Virus record (IMG/VR): IMGVR_UViG_3300035182_000301 | Coordinates: 1 to 25,925 of that record | DNA length: 25,925 bases | Direction: 5' to 3' (one strand) | Origin: a virus | Shown: positions 13,209-20,769 of the stretch, one piece after another | Numbering within the stretch: the first letter of the stretch is position 1 | How the letters are laid out: each line of letters opens with the position of its first letter | Translations under genes and position numbers: made by a program | The notes under the pieces: generated by a model | Told to the model about the DNA's origin: nothing | The model's database searches: none | What the model saw: only the letters and a program-made list of their open reading frames with translations

Positions 13209-13557
13209 GACCTGCCGCCAGAACCGGAGAGTTTGCAGGGTTAGCGCTCAGATACGCCAGTCCGTCCACAACATCGTGATTGTCGGGCATGATAGGCACA
13301 CCACTCATCGCGGCTGCGTCGAGCATGTGCATAAAGTCGGCTACTACTGGATCGGTTGTGGCAAGCGCCCTTGCAGCGATTCTCTCCGCTCGCGTGAACC
13401 TATTCAGAAACTCGAATGGCGGGATACCCGTTACTACTGGCTGTGGTTGCGTTGCAGCTAAACGATAAAATGGATAGTGCTCGGCACAAAAATCTTCACT
13501 AGCTTCAATTGTATTGACTACATTGCCGTTTACTGCATCAAGGATTTCGTATCTCAT
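13186..13557 (-). CDS. Small fibre-associated phage protein
   Basis: A 123-residue protein starting at ATG 13557 within the TAATG junction with the glycine-rich gene. The beginning (MRYEILDAVNGNVVNTIEAS) and the second half resemble small proteins that follow phage and pyocin fibre genes: FEFLNRFTRAERIAARALAT, then DPVVADFMHMLDAAAMSGV, then VDGLAYLSANP. These conserved blocks (F-T-x-x-E-R-x-A, D-P-x-V-x-D-F) suggest an assembly or accessory role for the fibre, though I know of no experimental proof. It is mainly helical with no membrane segment. Confidence 0.6.
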   Translation of the reverse strand: MRYEILDAVNGNVVNTIEASEDFCAEHYPFYRLAATQPQPVVTGIPPFEFLNRFTRAERIAARALATTDPVVADFMHMLDAAAMSGVPIMPDNHDVVDGLAYLSANPANSPVLAAGRAAQLVS

Positions 13558-14516
13558 TAAAGGATCTCCAAAATTACTATACCATTGCCGCCAGCAAAAG
13601 ATGCCGCAACATAGCTAGCATTAGTATTGACGCAGCCGCCACCGCCAGCCCCTCTGCCGCCAGTGCCACCATAGAGGGTGCCGCTGTTGTTGGTTCCAGC
13701 ACCGCCTCCGCCGCCACCAAATCCTCCGCCGAAGCCGGTGAGGCTAGCGCCGCCTCCGCCGCCATCAGCGGAGGCGATGGCACCGTTGGAAGTACCGCCT
13801 CCACCAAATACAGGAATTGTGCTATAAGCTAATGCTGTAGGATAACCTGTTAAACCAAGTGCATTCGGTCCACCACCTGAACCAGTATTAGGCCCGCCTG
13901 CGCCTGCGCCGCCACCGCCACCAGAAGCCGCTATTGAAGATGCGAATGGGCTTGCTCCGCCACTCATATACCCATCATTTCCAACGCTCCCACTGGCAAA
14001 GGCTCCGAAACCAATGTTTATAGCTCCACCGCCTGTTGCGCCAGCACCAGAGTTGGACACAGTGACCGAACCGCTGCCGCCACCTGTTAGGTTCAAGTCA
14101 CCACCAGAAGCGGTCCCGCCAGAAGCGCCGGAAACAGAGCCAGCCGCTTGCAGTCCTCCTCCGCCGCCGTTGGCCGTCAAGGTCACAGAACCAATAACAA
14201 CAGTCGTATTTCCACCTGCATTACCATTTTCCGCAGCACCAGCAGCAGGAGAGACACCCGCACCACCAGCCCCAATCGTACAAACAATGGGTGTTCCTGC
14301 CGCAATATACATTTCTTTGATGCATGTACCGCCAGCCGCGCCACCGGAAGCAGCACATGGAGCAGCCGCTGACTTTGCCGCACCAGACCCGCCTGCCCCG
14401 ATTGCTGTAATACGATATATTCCAGAAATTTGTGCGGTAACGGTCCGGCTGATTGCTACATATATAGCCCGTCGACTTGTGCCGCCAGCACTAAGAAATT
14501 GTTTCAGATCACTCAT
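13557..14516 (-). CDS. Glycine-rich tail fibre tip or adhesin
   Basis: A 319-residue protein with extreme Gly/Ala/Ser content. A conventional beta segment comes first (residues 1-40, AIYVAISRTVTAQISGIYRI). Long glycine runs follow: GAGGSGAAKSAAAPCAASGG, ANGGGGGLQ, SGGGGGAGAGG, FGGGFGGGGGGAGTNN, GTGGRGAGGGGC. It ends with VILEIL. Such glycine-rich sandwiches occur in phage adhesins (for example the polyglycine type II helices of gp38-like tips) and in tail tips that bind receptors. It lies directly after the fibre gene, which supports a tip or adhesin role. Gly codons (GGN) make an antisense frame look like a proline-rich ORF. Confidence 0.7.
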   Translation of the reverse strand: MSDLKQFLSAGGTSRRAIYVAISRTVTAQISGIYRITAIGAGGSGAAKSAAAPCAASGGAAGGTCIKEMYIAAGTPIVCTIGAGGAGVSPAAGAAENGNAGGNTTVVIGSVTLTANGGGGGLQAAGSVSGASGGTASGGDLNLTGGGSGSVTVSNSGAGATGGGAINIGFGAFASGSVGNDGYMSGGASPFASSIAASGGGGGAGAGGPNTGSGGGPNALGLTGYPTALAYSTIPVFGGGGTSNGAIASADGGGGGASLTGFGGGFGGGGGGAGTNNSGTLYGGTGGRGAGGGGCVNTNASYVAASFAGGNGIVILEIL

Positions 14517-15824
14517 TTAGTAAATTCTCCATGTAGTTCCGTTGTAGACAAGGCCAAAGCTGATATTGTTGGTGGATACCGTCATATCCTCGGCGAGACC
14601 CATGATGGTGTTGCCGTTCCTGCCGATTGTCAGATTGTTCGTCCCGAACGCACCGCCATCGTCAGCAAATTCGACATAATTACCAGCCGTTGGCGATGCG
14701 GGGAGGGTAATCGCAAAGGCCCCGCCCGTTGTGTCGGATGCGATGCGGTTTCCTGATACGGCGGTGTAGCTTGCGGTCACGCGTATCCACTGCTGCCCAT
14801 TAATCGGTGCGAATGCGGCTTGCGCCTGCCCAAGGTTGATCGCGTGTCCGCTTTGCGTCGCCGCTTTCACCGGCAAACTTCCACCTGCCGTTGACACAAG
14901 CTCAAACGCTGTGGCCGCAGAGTTCACGCGCAGGATAGCGCCGTATCCTGCCGCCAGTTCGCCGCCCTGCATGACGGTCGCAGCAGGCCCATATATCGGG
15001 AGCGCAGCCAGCCCATTGATGGATAGCGTCGAGGCGCCAGTGTTTGTGGCCTTAATGTTCTGAATCGACACGATCATGCCGGATGTGTATGCGCTGATCG
15101 CAGGCTGCAGGTTCATCGCGTAGGCATTTACGCTTCCTACGTCCTGAGCGGTGATAGATGACGCGGTTTGTATCATCGACAGCAGGTTGCTGATGATCGG
15201 CGCGCTCGCCACGGGCGTGATGTTGGAAGATGTCACCGAAGATTGCCCGTTAGCCACCGTAACCACGGCAAGCGCCGTGTAGCCGGCATCGACAGTTGGC
15301 GTTGTCTGCGTGCCAGTTGTCGCGGATGCACCAGCTTTAATCTGCACCACGCACAGCCCCTGGCGCTGGGTATATTGCGCGGTTCCGCTGTTGTTCTGCC
15401 CACTTAGCGGCTGTGAAGGGTTCGCGGAGTTGAAATAAGGCAGAACGACAGGATTGGTGTCGCTGTCCTGATACGCAGCCTCGATCAGATAGTTGATCGA
15501 GTAACCTGACGTGGTTGGCGCGGGGGTGTTGAGAGTGGTCGCCTGCATCAACAATCCCTGCTTGACGATGCTGTCAGACGTGTCGGCAGGCAAGACGCCA
15601 TAAGCGGTCGAGTCAACGGGCTGGAAGCTGTAAATCTGCCCCGATCCGACCTGCACTGCCATAGACGCCGGGGCGGTGGGCGAAACTGCAAGCCCCTCAA
15701 TGATGGTGTTTGTGCCAAGCATGGCCTTGGCTAGTTTGCCCAGCCCGATCATGGTGGCGCGGTTAGCAAAGAGGAAGTCTGTGCTTCGGCCCTGCTCCTG
15801 CGTGTAAACAATAGGACGATCCAT
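14517..15824 (-). CDS. Tail fibre protein
   Basis: A 435-residue fibre starting at ATG 15824 with GGAG 6 nt before it. The N-terminal domain is of the baseplate-attachment type found in contractile-tail fibres (MDRPIVYTQEQGRSTDFLFA, then NRATMIGLGKLAKAMLGTNT, and LAVSPTAPASMAVQVGSGQI). The rest is beta-rich repeats such as GMIVSIQNIKATNTGASTLS, with GLAALPIYGPA and a C-terminal TLPASPTAGNYVEFADDGGA strand domain that could trimerise. It should bind the tail to the host surface together with the glycine-rich protein coded next. An intrinsic terminator just upstream separates it from the baseplate genes and probably sets its level. Confidence 0.82.
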   Translation of the reverse strand: MDRPIVYTQEQGRSTDFLFANRATMIGLGKLAKAMLGTNTIIEGLAVSPTAPASMAVQVGSGQIYSFQPVDSTAYGVLPADTSDSIVKQGLLMQATTLNTPAPTTSGYSINYLIEAAYQDSDTNPVVLPYFNSANPSQPLSGQNNSGTAQYTQRQGLCVVQIKAGASATTGTQTTPTVDAGYTALAVVTVANGQSSVTSSNITPVASAPIISNLLSMIQTASSITAQDVGSVNAYAMNLQPAISAYTSGMIVSIQNIKATNTGASTLSINGLAALPIYGPAATVMQGGELAAGYGAILRVNSAATAFELVSTAGGSLPVKAATQSGHAINLGQAQAAFAPINGQQWIRVTASYTAVSGNRIASDTTGGAFAITLPASPTAGNYVEFADDGGAFGTNNLTIGRNGNTIMGLAEDMTVSTNNISFGLVYNGTTWRIY

Positions 15825-15839
15825 TGTAGCTCCAGAAAT

Positions 15840-15862
15840 AAAAAAGCCGCACGAAGGCGACT
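15840..15862 (-). terminator. Intrinsic terminator before the tail fibre gene
   Basis: On the - strand, AGTCGC and GCGGCT (one T-G pair) form a 6-bp stem around CTTCGT, followed by six T. It sits in the 55-bp gap after tail protein I. The + strand shows it as aaaaaagccgcacgaaggcgact. It closely resembles the second hairpin in the sheath-tube gap. Confidence 0.72.
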
Positions 15863-15879
15863 AGGGAGAAATCTAAAAA

Positions 15880-16539
15880 TCAGGGCGTCACCGGCCCGTT
15901 TGCGATGCGCAGCCAAACCACCGTTCCGAGCGCCCGTGTACTCTCCACCGCAGCGATAATCGCGGCATCCGTGGTGCTGGTCGGTGTGTCGTTGCTCCAT
16001 GCGCCATAGGCGTCAAAGAATAGCCGCGCATCCCATTCACCAAGATCAACCGTGCCGCCCGTTGGCCGATAGGCTGTGACGAAAGATTGATATGGCATCG
16101 GGTCGCCCCATTTACCGAACGGCGAATCCCAGTAAAACATGCCATCCCACCCGCCAGAGTCGGTCGTATTGCTCGGCTCGAAAATCGTTGGCTTGTGGCC
16201 TGTAATCAAGGCAAGCACGGCGCCCATATCGGCGCGACGTGGGCCTTTTGCGAACAGGTTTCCCATGATGCGCGCTCGAAATGCGCCGTCCGTCTCGTTC
16301 GTCAAGCGAGGCAGAACACCGACTCCAAAGAAATCTTGGCTCACGATGTCCAAGAACGGGGCTGTTGCGGTTTGAATACGCGCCTGCATGGCTGCATAGG
16401 TGATCTGGTTGTAGATGTTGGCTTGCGCCCATGCCGTTCCAGATTGGATCGCTTGCACGTTGGTAGCATTGTCGCCAAACCAGCCGATGGGCAATCCCTG
16501 CTGCAAGCGCAGCAGCATGTCCTGAGAGTCACCAGTCAT
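15880..16539 (-). CDS. Tail protein I-like baseplate wedge protein
   Basis: A 219-residue protein in the Mu gp48/tail protein I position, between baseplate J and the fibre. It begins MTGDSQDMLLRLQQGLPIGW and has helical N-terminal half with TAPFLDIVSQDFFGVGVLPR and ETDGAFRARIMGNLF (about 60-95, a typical gpI-like block), then a C-terminal beta part with GWDGMFYWDSPFGKWG and Trp-rich ends. Such proteins attach the fibres to the baseplate wedge. ATG 16539 lies one base after the stop of baseplate J. Confidence 0.72.
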   Translation of the reverse strand: MTGDSQDMLLRLQQGLPIGWFGDNATNVQAIQSGTAWAQANIYNQITYAAMQARIQTATAPFLDIVSQDFFGVGVLPRLTNETDGAFRARIMGNLFAKGPRRADMGAVLALITGHKPTIFEPSNTTDSGGWDGMFYWDSPFGKWGDPMPYQSFVTAYRPTGGTVDLGEWDARLFFDAYGAWSNDTPTSTTDAAIIAAVESTRALGTVVWLRIANGPVTP

Positions 16540-16540
16540 G

Positions 16541-17650
16541 TCAGTTCACCGTTATCGCGCCGGGGACGATAACCGTTTGCACGTTTCCAGCAATATCTGC
16601 CGTTCCGCCATTGAGCAAAAGCTCCGTCGCGTCTGCCACGCCGGGGACGCCCCAGATGATCGCGTAGAGCTGCGAGTAGTTCAGTCCCGATCCCAAGGCC
16701 GTCTGCGCGATGAAGTCCTGCATCGCGGTTTGAACCGCTGGCGCGACTTGCGCATGGGTGTAGCCTGCCGCCGCCGTCACCGTGACAGAGATATTCGCAG
16801 CGAGTTGCGTTGCCGCATAGACGGCGAAATTGACCGACAAGGGGCGCACCGAATCGACCGCCGAATAGACGGCCTGCAGTGTCGTGGTGTTGTATGGCGA
16901 GATGATGACGTAGAAAAAGCCATTCTGAGTCTGACCATCAAGTGTCTGATTCTCGACGATGGAAAATTGCACGCCGAGTTGCAGAGCTTCAATCGCTGCG
17001 GCGGCGGATGCTTTAATGCCATCTCTCAGTCCGGCCAGGGTGAGCTGGAATCGCTGCAACAGCGCGGCGTCGCTCTCGGCGTTTTGGCCGTTTGTAAATG
17101 GTTGCGAATTCGTAACCGTATCGACACCGGACAATGCCCGCGCAATCGTGGTGATCGTGTTCGCGTTGACGTTCCCCTCCGCTCCTGGCGTGACGGCTTG
17201 CACGGTCGCATTCGCAGAAGCCGTGCCAGATGGGATGACATAGGAGTTCAATGTCGAATTCCACGCCGATTGCGTAGTATCCATAATGACAGTGAATTGC
17301 TGCGCGCCGTCCGTTGTCTGTAGCAACGTCCCCACCGGGATGACGGCTTGCGCCGTCGCGGTGTATCTGGAGAACGTCACGTTCCCTGTAGCTGCTATAG
17401 CTGGCTTGCGCGTCACGATGCCGAAATCGGCCATCCAGGAATCCAAATCCGCGCCCTGCGATGTGCTGGCTCGTGTTTCGGTCAGGACTTCTACGATCAT
17501 GCTTTGCAGCCACATAACCACGCCAGCATCGGCTTCGGCCAAAGCAAGCTCGGGGCTGCCCAGATTAAACGGCAAAGGGGACTGCGCCTGCGCAGCAGCC
17601 GCGATCTGTTGGACAACCTGCGCGAAAGTGAGAGTGTTCAGATTAGCCAT
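16541..17650 (-). CDS. Baseplate J-like protein (Mu gp47-like)
   Basis: A 369-residue protein of the baseplate J family. Conserved blocks are FAQVVQQIAAAAQAQSPLPF at the start, a DLDSWMADFGIVTRKPAIA block at about 65-84, ATGNVTFSRYTATAQAVIPV (90-110), VQAVTPGAEGNVNANTITTI (150-170), and SDAALLQRFQLTLAGLRDGI (200-225). The C-terminal beta region contains FYVIISPYNTTTLQAVYSAV and the LNYSQLYAIIWGVPGVADAT block. It forms baseplate wedges that surround the hub and trigger sheath contraction. Its start overlaps the GPW/gp25 gene by 8 bp. Confidence 0.92.
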   Translation of the reverse strand: MANLNTLTFAQVVQQIAAAAQAQSPLPFNLGSPELALAEADAGVVMWLQSMIVEVLTETRASTSQGADLDSWMADFGIVTRKPAIAATGNVTFSRYTATAQAVIPVGTLLQTTDGAQQFTVIMDTTQSAWNSTLNSYVIPSGTASANATVQAVTPGAEGNVNANTITTIARALSGVDTVTNSQPFTNGQNAESDAALLQRFQLTLAGLRDGIKASAAAAIEALQLGVQFSIVENQTLDGQTQNGFFYVIISPYNTTTLQAVYSAVDSVRPLSVNFAVYAATQLAANISVTVTAAAGYTHAQVAPAVQTAMQDFIAQTALGSGLNYSQLYAIIWGVPGVADATELLLNGGTADIAGNVQTVIVPGAITVN

Positions 17651-18020
17651 TGGCGATGTTGAAGCTCAGAGTTTGCAACTGTCCGCTTGGGCGGTAGTTG
17701 TATTGGATGGTCACGCCCAGCAGGTTAGGCTGCGCTGTGTCGAAAATGATTTTTGGCAACGGATTCGTGCCAACATCGGGATCGGTGAGGATCTGGCCAC
17801 GGAATTTCGCCTTGAGGGCGGTAAGGACAGCGGGAGACAATGCTGCTCCAACGTACTTACCGGCTCCGATACCATAAGTTGGATGCCAGATGTAATCCTG
17901 TGCGCTGGTAAGCAACACACGCAGCAGTCGCTGCGATACGCGGTCGACGCCGGTGGCAATCGCCACATCGCCATTTGGCGCGAGCTGAATGTCGTTTCCG
18001 TACCAGTGGGCGATGCTCAT
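17643..18020 (-). CDS. GPW/gp25-like baseplate protein (Mu gp46-like)
   Basis: A 125-residue protein with the gp25/GPW features: GNDIQLAPNGDVAIATGVDR, then QRLLRVLLTSAQDYIWHPTY with GIGAGKYVGA (about 30-60), and a C-terminal beta hairpin (LGVTIQYNYRPSGQLQTLSF). gp25-like proteins sit at the baseplate core, link it to the sheath and start sheath assembly. The start overlaps the stop of the spike gene (ATGA). Length matches Mu gp46-like members. Confidence 0.85.
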   Translation of the reverse strand: MSIAHWYGNDIQLAPNGDVAIATGVDRVSQRLLRVLLTSAQDYIWHPTYGIGAGKYVGAALSPAVLTALKAKFRGQILTDPDVGTNPLPKIIFDTAQPNLLGVTIQYNYRPSGQLQTLSFNIANG

Positions 18021-18634
18021 ACTATTGTGCTCGGGGTAGATGTGTTTCCGTTGCCGGTTGCCACGCCGCCGTGCGTGTGGCCGTCATAGGCGCTGCGCAG
18101 AGAGGCGATTGATCCATGTGCGCCGTTCATGTCGCTGATGTTCTGGCTGGCCTGCATGTTGCCATTCGTCTGCACGTTGCCATTGATCGTAGTGTTTGCG
18201 TTAATGGTGCACCCTCCTGGCGCGTTGAGCGTCATGGCGGCATTGGCCGTCATCGTCACATTACCGCCGTTGTCGAAGTGCAAGAGACTGCCGTTTTGGT
18301 GTTTAAGCAGCATTTCTCCGCTTGGGACGGATACGGGCGGCTTGGCCGTCGAGAAAGCGAACAGCGCAGCGACAGGGACTTGAGAGCTGCCCTCTTGGAA
18401 CAGGATCAGCACCTGCGCCCCGATCTCCGGCGCGAAGAATGCGCCCCAACTTGCGCCTACCCACGGCGATAGCAGCGGCATGAAGCCAGTCTCCACGCTT
18501 TCTGGCTCGATCACTGCCTTGATGGCGTAGGCTCCGGGATCGTAGGCTGACACGGTGCCCATGCGAGCCGTGAACGTCCCGGCGGCCTGAGCGCCCATGC
18601 GTTGCATCATTTGGTTGACAAGATGATTCATCAT
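18017..18634 (-). CDS. Baseplate spike protein V (Mu gp45-like)
   Basis: A 205-residue spike. Residues about 24-95 make the OB-fold domain (MGTVSAYDPGAYAIKAVIEP, then PLLSPWVGASWGAFFAPEIG, VLILFQEGS). From about 108 a beta-helix needle follows, with repeating strands (GNVTMTANAAMTLNAPGGCT, INANTTINGNVQTNGNMQAS). Near the C-terminus, DGHTHGG (H186, H188) is the HxH apex motif that binds iron in P2 gpV and Mu gp45 tips. A trimeric tip of this type pierces the outer membrane. ATG 18634 overlaps the hub stop; a second ATG at 18631 would also serve. Confidence 0.9.
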   Translation of the reverse strand: MMNHLVNQMMQRMGAQAAGTFTARMGTVSAYDPGAYAIKAVIEPESVETGFMPLLSPWVGASWGAFFAPEIGAQVLILFQEGSSQVPVAALFAFSTAKPPVSVPSGEMLLKHQNGSLLHFDNGGNVTMTANAAMTLNAPGGCTINANTTINGNVQTNGNMQASQNISDMNGAHGSIASLRSAYDGHTHGGVATGNGNTSTPSTIV

Positions 18635-19746
18635 GCCAGTACCGTAGAATTGGGCGAGTGGTTTTTCGCGTTGATGCTCATGGCAAAGCCGTTTTGTAAG
18701 TCCATCGTGCGATGTACCTGGAATGGGTAAAAGGGCTGGTCGAACACGCTGCCGGTGCCCTTGATGCGCACGATCTGGCCTTTGCTGGGCGCAATATCGC
18801 CCGGCATGTCTATCATCACGCGCAGTTCCTGTTTGCTGATCTCGGCCAGCAGCGCATTTGCTTTGGCCTGCGCGTCCGCGACAGTCAGCCCTGGGAATGT
18901 GTAGCTGAATACCTGTGCATCGCCGCCGATGGACTGGCTCATGCCGGGGCGTTTGCCAGCCAGCGCGGTTTTGACGTTCGGATGCGCTTTGGCTTGCACA
19001 GTGAACCCCTTGGCCTGCTTCGCGTTCCAGGATCGCACCTCCACTACGACGCCCTTGGCGACGGTCAGATTTCTGGCGAACATCAGGCGCACCACGTCTG
19101 TCTGTGTCGGCTGGCCAGGAATTGGGGCCTGCACGATGAAGTCATTGCTCCCAGGCTGTCCACCGGGGCCGAAAACCAATGTATCCATCTGCACATAGCA
19201 CACCCATCCGAGTTGCTGCGCCAGATAAGTGAGCAAATCCCACTGCGTTTCGTTCGTGGTCAGGTGGACATGATCCACGCTGTAGAAATGCCCGGCTTTG
19301 GTGTTCCCAGGAGTCGGCGTGATCTGCGCTTTCAGGCCGTTCTGCTGCGCCAGTTGAGCGGCAATCTGCGATGGCGTCAGGTTCTGCCACTTTTGCGGTG
19401 TTTTCTGATCAATAAAACGATGCGTCAGGTCGCGGCCTGAAAGGGTGATTGTATCGGCCAGCAGATCAATGGCGACTTGATCCACGTCTCCGTAAATCAT
19501 CGGCGTGAGTTCGTCGGATGTCCAGTTCTGCGGATCGGCGGGGAAACCCGCCCTGACTTCGGCCTGCATGGAGGTGTACGCCGCCCACTGAGGCCATGCC
19601 TGCGCCAGCGGATTGCTGCTGGCCGCCAGCACGATCTCGAACTCATCAGCCAAAAACATCGGGTTCGTGGTAACGATGCACGATACCGGGATAACCGGCT
19701 GGCCGCCCAGCATGACGCACCAGCGCGGAGAGCGTACTGCACTCAT
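18631..19746 (-). CDS. Baseplate hub protein (Mu gp44/P, gp27-like)
   Basis: A 371-residue hub protein. It carries a first domain with PVSCIVTTNPMFLADEFEIV and IYGDVDQVAIDLLADTITLS, a GRDLTHRFIDQKTPQKWQN loop at about 105-125, and NLTPSQIAAQLAQQNGL. Then TTNETQWDLLTYLAQQLGWV (about 165-190) and FARNLTVAKGVVVEVRSWN. These are the hallmarks of gpD/gp27-like hubs. It should link the tube to the spike and adapt three-fold to six-fold symmetry. The start overlaps the preceding stop (ATGA) and its end overlaps the spike gene. Confidence 0.87.
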   Translation of the reverse strand: MSAVRSPRWCVMLGGQPVIPVSCIVTTNPMFLADEFEIVLAASSNPLAQAWPQWAAYTSMQAEVRAGFPADPQNWTSDELTPMIYGDVDQVAIDLLADTITLSGRDLTHRFIDQKTPQKWQNLTPSQIAAQLAQQNGLKAQITPTPGNTKAGHFYSVDHVHLTTNETQWDLLTYLAQQLGWVCYVQMDTLVFGPGGQPGSNDFIVQAPIPGQPTQTDVVRLMFARNLTVAKGVVVEVRSWNAKQAKGFTVQAKAHPNVKTALAGKRPGMSQSIGGDAQVFSYTFPGLTVADAQAKANALLAEISKQELRVMIDMPGDIAPSKGQIVRIKGTGSVFDQPFYPFQVHRTMDLQNGFAMSINAKNHSPNSTVLA

Positions 19747-20768
19747 AGGCCACCATTCGCCACGGCCGGAGACTGTATTTGCAGCGTCATGGCCCCGGCA
19801 GGAAGATTCGGATCAGACAGTCCGTTGATCTTCGCAATCGACGGCCATAGTGTCGCGTCTCCGTACTGCTGGGCTGCGATGCTCTGCAAATTGCCGCCGT
19901 TGACCGCAAGCATCTTAGCCGATGCGCCCGGCAGACCTGCGGAAATGTTGGACTGCATGCGCCCCAGTACGGCACTCAGCGCATAGACCGGCTGCGCATT
20001 GGCAAAGCCCAAGTTCGCCGTGGTGAGCGACTGGATCGCCTGCGGTGTCGCGCCATTGAACACGCCCGAAGTCACCCCATTCACTGTGGCTGCCGCGTTA
20101 TCGACGCTACCCATCAACTGCTGAACGCGAGTCTGTGCTTGCGAAAGTGGATGCACAATTGCGGAGAGCGCTGATTGCGCCGTGGTCGTTGCCTGCTGAA
20201 TGCAAGATGTCGCGGCGGCAATCGGGGCCGTGACCGCTTCCACCACGCTGTTGAGCGACTGAACGGCGCTTGACACCGAACCGAGAAGTCCTGTCAATGT
20301 CGAATCGCCGATCAGATTACCCAGGCACGACGCGCTGGCCGTGTCATTGTTCAGCAGGGCGAGCAGCGATTCCTGCGGGGCCGATGTCTGCGCACTGGTG
20401 GTATCGCGCATCACTTCGATTGAGATCGAATAGCGAACATGCCACGGTTGCAGGTAGCTCGCCGAAAAGCGCGAAATCACGCCGACATAGGCGAACTCAT
20501 CCCATGAGAGCACCACAGCCGCGCCGCCCTGCCTTACAGTGTCCAGATACCTGGCGCGCTCGACGGCTGTTTGACCAAACAGGATGCCGTCCCACGCGAC
20601 AGGCGCGGGTTTTGCCCCGAGGGAATCAATCACGCGGTCGCCACCGATCAATTGGTGCACAGCCATTGCTTGCTCGCCACCCCATGCGACGGACTGCGGC
20701 AGCTCTACATCCTCAAAAGTGATGCTGCTGCCATCATTGGCAGTCAGAATGAATGCGATATCGGCCAT
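19743..20768 (-). CDS. Mu N-like tail/DNA-circulation protein with LysM-like end
   Basis: A 341-residue protein. The N-terminus (about 1-120) has VELPQSVAWGGEQAMAVHQL, GAKPAPVAWDGILFG, and AVVLSWDEFAYVGVISRFSA, and looks like the tube-like fold seen in baseplate tube adaptors. A long Ala/Thr/Ser-rich, probably helical linker follows (about 150-280). The end (about 295-335) matches LysM: LQSIAAQQYGDATLWPSIAK, then INGLSDPNLPAGAMTLQIQS. LysM domains bind peptidoglycan or glue tail parts. It lies between tape measure and hub, as does Mu N (called DNA circulation protein). One base separates its start from the tape measure stop. Confidence 0.75.
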   Translation of the reverse strand: MADIAFILTANDGSSITFEDVELPQSVAWGGEQAMAVHQLIGGDRVIDSLGAKPAPVAWDGILFGQTAVERARYLDTVRQGGAAVVLSWDEFAYVGVISRFSASYLQPWHVRYSISIEVMRDTTSAQTSAPQESLLALLNNDTASASCLGNLIGDSTLTGLLGSVSSAVQSLNSVVEAVTAPIAAATSCIQQATTTAQSALSAIVHPLSQAQTRVQQLMGSVDNAAATVNGVTSGVFNGATPQAIQSLTTANLGFANAQPVYALSAVLGRMQSNISAGLPGASAKMLAVNGGNLQSIAAQQYGDATLWPSIAKINGLSDPNLPAGAMTLQIQSPAVANGGL

Positions 20769-20769
20769 T

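Noticed and set aside
14014-14520. + strand 168-residue proline-rich ORF
   Set aside because: It is the antisense image of the glycine-rich tip gene: GGN codons read as NCC (Pro) on the other strand.
16538-17323. + strand ORF of 261 residues rich in Arg
   Set aside because: Antisense shadow of baseplate J with a composition typical of wrong-frame reading (Arg/Cys/His-rich).
17286-18089. + strand ORF of 267 residues opposite baseplate genes
   Set aside because: It lies wholly antisense to the baseplate J, GPW/gp25 and spike genes, whose products have clear family motifs; the sequence has no domain pattern.
18712-19440. + strand ORF of 242 residues
   Set aside because: Antisense to the hub gene, with no recognisable domain and many His and Arg.
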